A DNA stretch of 64,000 nucleotides from Pseudohoeflea suaedae. GTDB lineage: Bacteria > Pseudomonadota > Alphaproteobacteria > Rhizobiales > Rhizobiaceae. Made by a program: the position numbers and the translations under genes. The notes under the pieces are model-generated. The model saw nothing but the letters and a program-made list of their open reading frames with translations, did no database searches and had not been told where the DNA came from. The stretch lies in contig NZ_SMSI01000003.1 in assembly GCF_004354915.1 (NCBI RefSeq), positions 116,001 through 180,000 of the forward strand. Reading direction: 5' to 3'. Below, piece after piece: positions 60,734 to 64,000 of this stretch; within the stretch, counting starts at the first letter, position 1; each line of letters opens with the position of its first letter.

Positions 60734-60751
60734 CCTATCACTCCTCATAGG
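60734..60751 (-). promoter_or_regulatory. lux-box-like element upstream of the D-aminopeptidase gene
   Basis: On the minus strand it reads CCTATGAGGAGTGATAGG, with perfect 5-bp arms CCTAT/ATAGG. It matches the elements at 52901 and 52061 in CCTAT-N8-GATAG. A -10-like TACTCA follows after 23 bases but is weak. It lies 104 bases before the D-aminopeptidase start, in the divergent region shared with the MHYT-GGDEF-EAL gene. Confidence 0.55.
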
Positions 60752-60913
60752 GTGTGGCATTCGTGCCCTGGTTGCGAGGGCGGCCTTGCTCCCCGCACCA
60801 TGAAGGCGCCTTTCAAATCGTTAATATCTTATACATCAAATATGTGTTTTTGCGCATTAGTGCGGGTTTAATGTGCTCTGTTCAGATTTGAACCGATGAA
60901 CGGGGAGAGCGTG

Positions 60914-63349
60914 ATGTTCGCAGTGGCCGGATGCATTGTCTACGAGCACGATCTCTGGCTGGTCGCAGTCGCCGCGATCATCTGCGCCGCATCCTCCTGG
61001 GCGACATTCCAGCTTTACTCGCGCGCCTGCCTTTCCGTCGACATCGAACGCGAGGCCTGGCTGATCCTGACATCGCTGGTTGCCGGCGCCGGTATCTGGT
61101 GTACGCATTTCATCGCCATTCTCGGTTATGACGAGACGATGCCGATGGGGTTCGATCCCGTCCTGACAATCGTCTCCTTCCTGTTGGCGGTTCTCGGCGT
61201 CGCAGCCGGGTTTCGCATCTCGGTTGCAGGCCGGGGCAGGCTCATTCCCGTCGTCGGGGGGGCTGCCGTCGGTCTGGCCATCGCCCTGATGCACTATACC
61301 GGCATGCAGGCCTACCGGGTTCAGGGGATCGTGTCCTGGGACCGATCCTATGTCGCTGCCTCGATCCTGCTCTCGATGGTCTTTTCGGCCACGGCCCTTC
61401 ATGTCGCCAGACGTCTGGGGCATCGCACCCGGCGGCTCATCGCTGCCGCGCTGTTCGCCCTGGGCATCGTGCTGTTGCATTTCACCGGGATGACGGCGTT
61501 CAAGGTCGAGCCGATGCTGATCGATCCGCTGATGAACGCCGATTTTGGCGCCTTGCGGGCCATGGCTTTCGCCGTGGCGGGTGTCGCGGTCGTTGTCGTC
61601 GGCGCCGGCCTTGCCAGCACCTATATCGATTACCGGGCGCGGGCCGACACGTCTCACGCACTCAACAACATGTCCAGCGGTCTGCTGCTCGTCGCGCCGG
61701 ATCGCACGGTGCGGCTCTTCAACGAACGCGTGATCGAACTTTTCAAACTCGACGCCGGAGATGTTTCGATCGGCATGCCCATCGACGATTTCCTGACCCG
61801 TGTCGGCGAGCGGTCAGGCTGGACGGCACACCGGTTGGGCCGTGTCCTCGAAAATTACCATTCCTGGTTTACCACCCATGAGACCGTCACCGTGGATCAT
61901 CTGCTTGACGACGGTCAGGTCCTTGAAGTCTGCTGGCAGCCGATGCGGAACGAAAGCACGGTCATCACCTATGACGACGTCACCGACGCGCGCACGCGCC
62001 AGGCCGAGATCGCGCATATGGCTTTCCACGATCCTCTGACCGGCCTGCCGAACCGCCGAAGCTTCCGCCATGACCTCGAAACGCTTTCGCGCGAGCGCGG
62101 CAGGGTTCTCCTGATGCTCGACCTCGATCGCTTCAAGCATGTCAACGACACGTTCGGTCATGCCGCAGGCGACGCCCTGCTTGTCGAGGTCGCCCGGCGT
62201 CTCAAGTCCCTCTGCGCCGGCAGCGAGACGATCTATCGCCTGGGCGGTGACGAGCTGAGCATCCTGACCTTGCGCGATATGGACAGTGCGGTCGGCCTTG
62301 CCCAGGACGTGGTTTCCAGCCTTTCGAACCCTTTCCGGATCGGCGGCGAGACAATCTCGATCGGATGCAGCGTCGGGGTCGCATGTCTGGGGCGCGAGGC
62401 GGATACCGGACTGGTCCTGCAGATGGCGGATTTCGCCCTGTACAAGGCCAAGGAATACGGCCGCGGCCGGGTGCATGTCTACGAACAGGGCATGCTCGAG
62501 GACGCGGCACACAAACGCAATCTGGAGCGCGACATGGATGCCGCGCTCAGGCTCGGACAGTTCGAGCTGCATTATCAGCCTTTCTACTCCTTGCCGGACA
62601 GGAGGCTGACGGGTTTCGAAGCACTGATCCGCTGGCGGCATCCGGCCAGCGGCATGATTCCGCCGATGGATTTCATACCGATAGCGGAGCAGAACGGTGC
62701 CATAATCGAGATCGGCGCCTGGGTCATCGACCAGGCCTGCAGGCAATTGTCTCGGTGGCCCGACCATGTCTACGTGTCGGTGAACGTCTCGCCGGTACAG
62801 CTGCGCTCCCCCGAACTGCTGGGCCAGATCACCCGGGCCATGGAACAGCACGGCGTCCAGCCGCATCGCATCGAGATCGAGCTGACGGAAACCGCGGTGG
62901 TGGAAAGCAGCGAGCAGATCGTCGCGGTGCTGAGCGGGCTACGCGCTCTCGGGGTGCGCATTGCCATGGACGATTTCGGAACCGGCTACTCGTCGCTCGC
63001 CTATCTGAAGAGGTTCGAATTCGACCGCATCAAGATCGACCGCAGCTTCATCGGCGTGTCCGAGGAGGACGCCAGCGCGGCGGCGGTCGTCCGGGCCGTG
63101 ACGCAGCTGGCCCGCGATCTCTCGATCGCCACGACCGCCGAGGGGGTCGAGAGCGAAAACCAGCTCAAGAGCCTGATCGCGATGGGGTGCGGAACCGCGC
63201 AGGGCTACTTGCTGAGCCGCCCGCTGACCGCTGACAAGGCAAGCGCGTTGCTGGAAGCCGACGGGGGCGCTACCCCGCAGAACGCCCTGCCGCTGTCGGA
63301 TCTCTCCCTGAAGGATGCGTCCAGGCCACCCGCCTTGAAGCGGGCCTGA
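60914..63349 (+). CDS. MHYT-GGDEF-EAL membrane signalling protein
   Basis: 811 residues. The N-terminal MHYT sensor (about 1-235) has repeated motifs CTHFIAILGYD, LMHYTGMQAYRV and LLHFTGMTAFKVE, thought to bind a metal and sense a diatomic gas. A PAS-like segment follows (NNMSSGLLLVAPDRTVRLFN). The GGDEF domain has GGDEL at 444-448 in place of GGDEF and lacks an RxxD inhibitory site five residues before it. The EAL domain has EAL at 569-571, a conserved NVSPVQL and DDFGTGYSSLAYLKRFEFD. Cyclic-di-GMP hydrolysis is the more secure activity. ATG 60914 has GGGGAG seven bases upstream; ATG 60896 does not. Confidence 0.93.
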   Translation: MFAVAGCIVYEHDLWLVAVAAIICAASSWATFQLYSRACLSVDIEREAWLILTSLVAGAGIWCTHFIAILGYDETMPMGFDPVLTIVSFLLAVLGVAAGFRISVAGRGRLIPVVGGAAVGLAIALMHYTGMQAYRVQGIVSWDRSYVAASILLSMVFSATALHVARRLGHRTRRLIAAALFALGIVLLHFTGMTAFKVEPMLIDPLMNADFGALRAMAFAVAGVAVVVVGAGLASTYIDYRARADTSHALNNMSSGLLLVAPDRTVRLFNERVIELFKLDAGDVSIGMPIDDFLTRVGERSGWTAHRLGRVLENYHSWFTTHETVTVDHLLDDGQVLEVCWQPMRNESTVITYDDVTDARTRQAEIAHMAFHDPLTGLPNRRSFRHDLETLSRERGRVLLMLDLDRFKHVNDTFGHAAGDALLVEVARRLKSLCAGSETIYRLGGDELSILTLRDMDSAVGLAQDVVSSLSNPFRIGGETISIGCSVGVACLGREADTGLVLQMADFALYKAKEYGRGRVHVYEQGMLEDAAHKRNLERDMDAALRLGQFELHYQPFYSLPDRRLTGFEALIRWRHPASGMIPPMDFIPIAEQNGAIIEIGAWVIDQACRQLSRWPDHVYVSVNVSPVQLRSPELLGQITRAMEQHGVQPHRIEIELTETAVVESSEQIVAVLSGLRALGVRIAMDDFGTGYSSLAYLKRFEFDRIKIDRSFIGVSEEDASAAAVVRAVTQLARDLSIATTAEGVESENQLKSLIAMGCGTAQGYLLSRPLTADKASALLEADGGATPQNALPLSDLSLKDASRPPALKRA

Positions 63350-63639
63350 GAGCCGCCGGGCCGATATCCGCCCGTCGAAAATGCGTGGACCGGGGGCCCC
63401 ACGCCCGGACCTGCCGTGCAGCCCGCGACATCATCATATCGGGAAGGGGCCGATGGGTTTGGCGGGCGCGGCTTCAGCCGGCGTGCCGGAAATCTCCCTT
63501 TCCCCATTGCGAAGCCATTTCAACGTCGTGGCGGGGGCGGGGCGACTCCTGGACAGGCTTTCTTTCGGCCAGAATCCATCTCCTGCGGGCTTTTGCGGGC
63601 AGGGGGATGAAAAAATTCAAAAAGGTCGAGAAAACCGTG

Positions 63640-63668
63640 TTGACTCTCAAAAACGTGCCGCCTATAAC
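63640..63668 (+). promoter_or_regulatory. ribosomal RNA operon promoter
   Basis: TTGACT at 63640-63645, 17-base spacer, TATAAC at 63663-63668. The near-consensus hexamers with ideal spacing, and the leader that follows, are those of alpha-proteobacterial rrn promoters. Confidence 0.8.
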
Positions 63669-64000
63669 CCGCTCACCAACGAGGGCGGCGCGCCGCTGGC
63701 GCCAACGAGTTCGCCCTTATGGATTTCAAGAGAGCCGCTTTATGCGACTGTCGTTACGGCTGAAGCCACAAGCGGAAGGCCGGATGATCACTTGTGTGAT
63801 CAGATCTTTGACAATTGAATATTGAAGAAAGAGAAACGTGGACGGCGGAAGCCGGCGATCTCGAGGGTTTCGGCCCGGAAGATCACACAGACTTTGGCGG
63901 TCACGTTTTTCAAGAGAAAGTTACACCGATGCTTTTTTCGGAAAGTATCTGGGTGTGAAGTTCTCGTCGATTCAAGCGTGACAGTAAGCCAAAATCAAAT
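63669..64000 (+). other. 5' leader of the rRNA transcript, up to just before 16S rRNA
   Basis: Contains GATCTTTGACAA (63803-63814), a boxA-like antitermination element, followed by the TTGAATATTGAAGAAAGAG type of spacer seen before 16S rRNA in Rhizobiales. The window ends in CCAAAATCAAAT; mature 16S rRNA should start within a few dozen bases beyond the right edge. Open frames across this stretch overlap promoter and leader and are not credible genes. The bases from 63350 to 63640 hold GC-rich inverted repeats (GCGTGG/CCACGC near 63382) that may end the upstream transcript. Confidence 0.75.

Noticed and set aside
63385-63825. Open frames of about 145 codons before the rRNA promoter
   Set aside because: They run through the -35/-10 hexamers and boxA-like element of the rRNA operon and show no protein family features.
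1-64000. CRISPR arrays, insertion sequences, prophage genes, tRNAs
   Set aside because: No regularly spaced repeats, transposase or integrase motifs, phage structural genes or tRNA cloverleaf were recognised on reading.

Overview
The window is GC-rich and gene-dense, with alpha-proteobacterial gene content. It most resembles a plant- or soil-associated member of the Rhizobiales (Rhizobiaceae-like). The grounds are the many ABC, TRAP and TTT importers, a plant-type LuxR solo, two GMC oxidoreductases, and an rRNA promoter and leader of alpha-proteobacterial type at the right edge. The mature 16S gene should begin just outside the window. No species name can be supported from the sequence alone. 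I see no insertion sequence, prophage, CRISPR array or tRNA. The window is mostly catabolic and transport cassettes, each with its own regulator.

Layout. (1) 2-9134: one tightly coupled plus-strand operon with a DUF4432 protein, an SDR, a class III CoA-transferase, a leaderless solute-binding-like protein, an enoyl-CoA hydratase, an RbsC/RbsB/RbsA-type sugar ABC importer and an FAH-family enzyme. (2) 9288-15445, minus strand: a two-domain dihydroxyacetone-type kinase, a TRAP importer and an FAD-linked 2-hydroxyacid dehydrogenase. (3) 15689-21844: an IclR regulator, a complete tripartite tricarboxylate (TTT) importer with two paralogous binding proteins, and a DapA-family aldolase; palindromic operators are visible. 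(4) 21930-30249: a decayed CoA-transferase, two GMC oxidoreductases, a LysR regulator, an aldehyde dehydrogenase and an enolase-superfamily dehydratase/racemase. (5) 30593-34212: a cupin, a biotin-sulfoxide/TMAO-reductase-like molybdoenzyme and a GntR/FadR regulator; a textbook FadR-subfamily operator lies in the divergent promoter region. (6) 34243-42766: envelope genes (sulfatase-fold membrane enzyme, LPG-synthase-like membrane protein, FkbM methyltransferase, CDP-alcohol phosphatidyltransferase) next to an apparently uncharacterised biosynthetic set (MDR dehydrogenase, PTPS-fold protein lacking the usual catalytic residues, GT4, methyltransferase, stand-alone RibD reductase domain). (7) 42773-45808: cytochrome b561 and a coupled membrane-protein/ClpP-fold pair. 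(8) 45974-51081: a MalK/F/G-type ABC importer and a calcineurin-type phosphodiesterase. (9) 51094-60630: a LuxR solo flanked by two proline-iminopeptidase-family hydrolases, a dipeptide ABC importer and a D-aminopeptidase. (10) 60914-63349: an MHYT-GGDEF-EAL protein. (11) 63350-64000: rRNA promoter and leader.

The most interesting system is region 9. The LuxR protein has Met and Trp at the two positions that in AHL sensors are Trp57 and Tyr61 (TraR numbering), the hallmark of LuxR solos that answer plant compounds. Three 18-bp palindromes of the form CCTAT-N8-GATAG(G/C) lie upstream of the two iminopeptidase genes and of the distant D-aminopeptidase gene. At the first two, a -10-like hexamer lies exactly 22 nt downstream. 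This suggests a single regulon for uptake and cleavage of peptide or amide compounds, including D-residue compounds, in response to a host signal. The second candidate for new biology is the pterin-like cluster of region 6.
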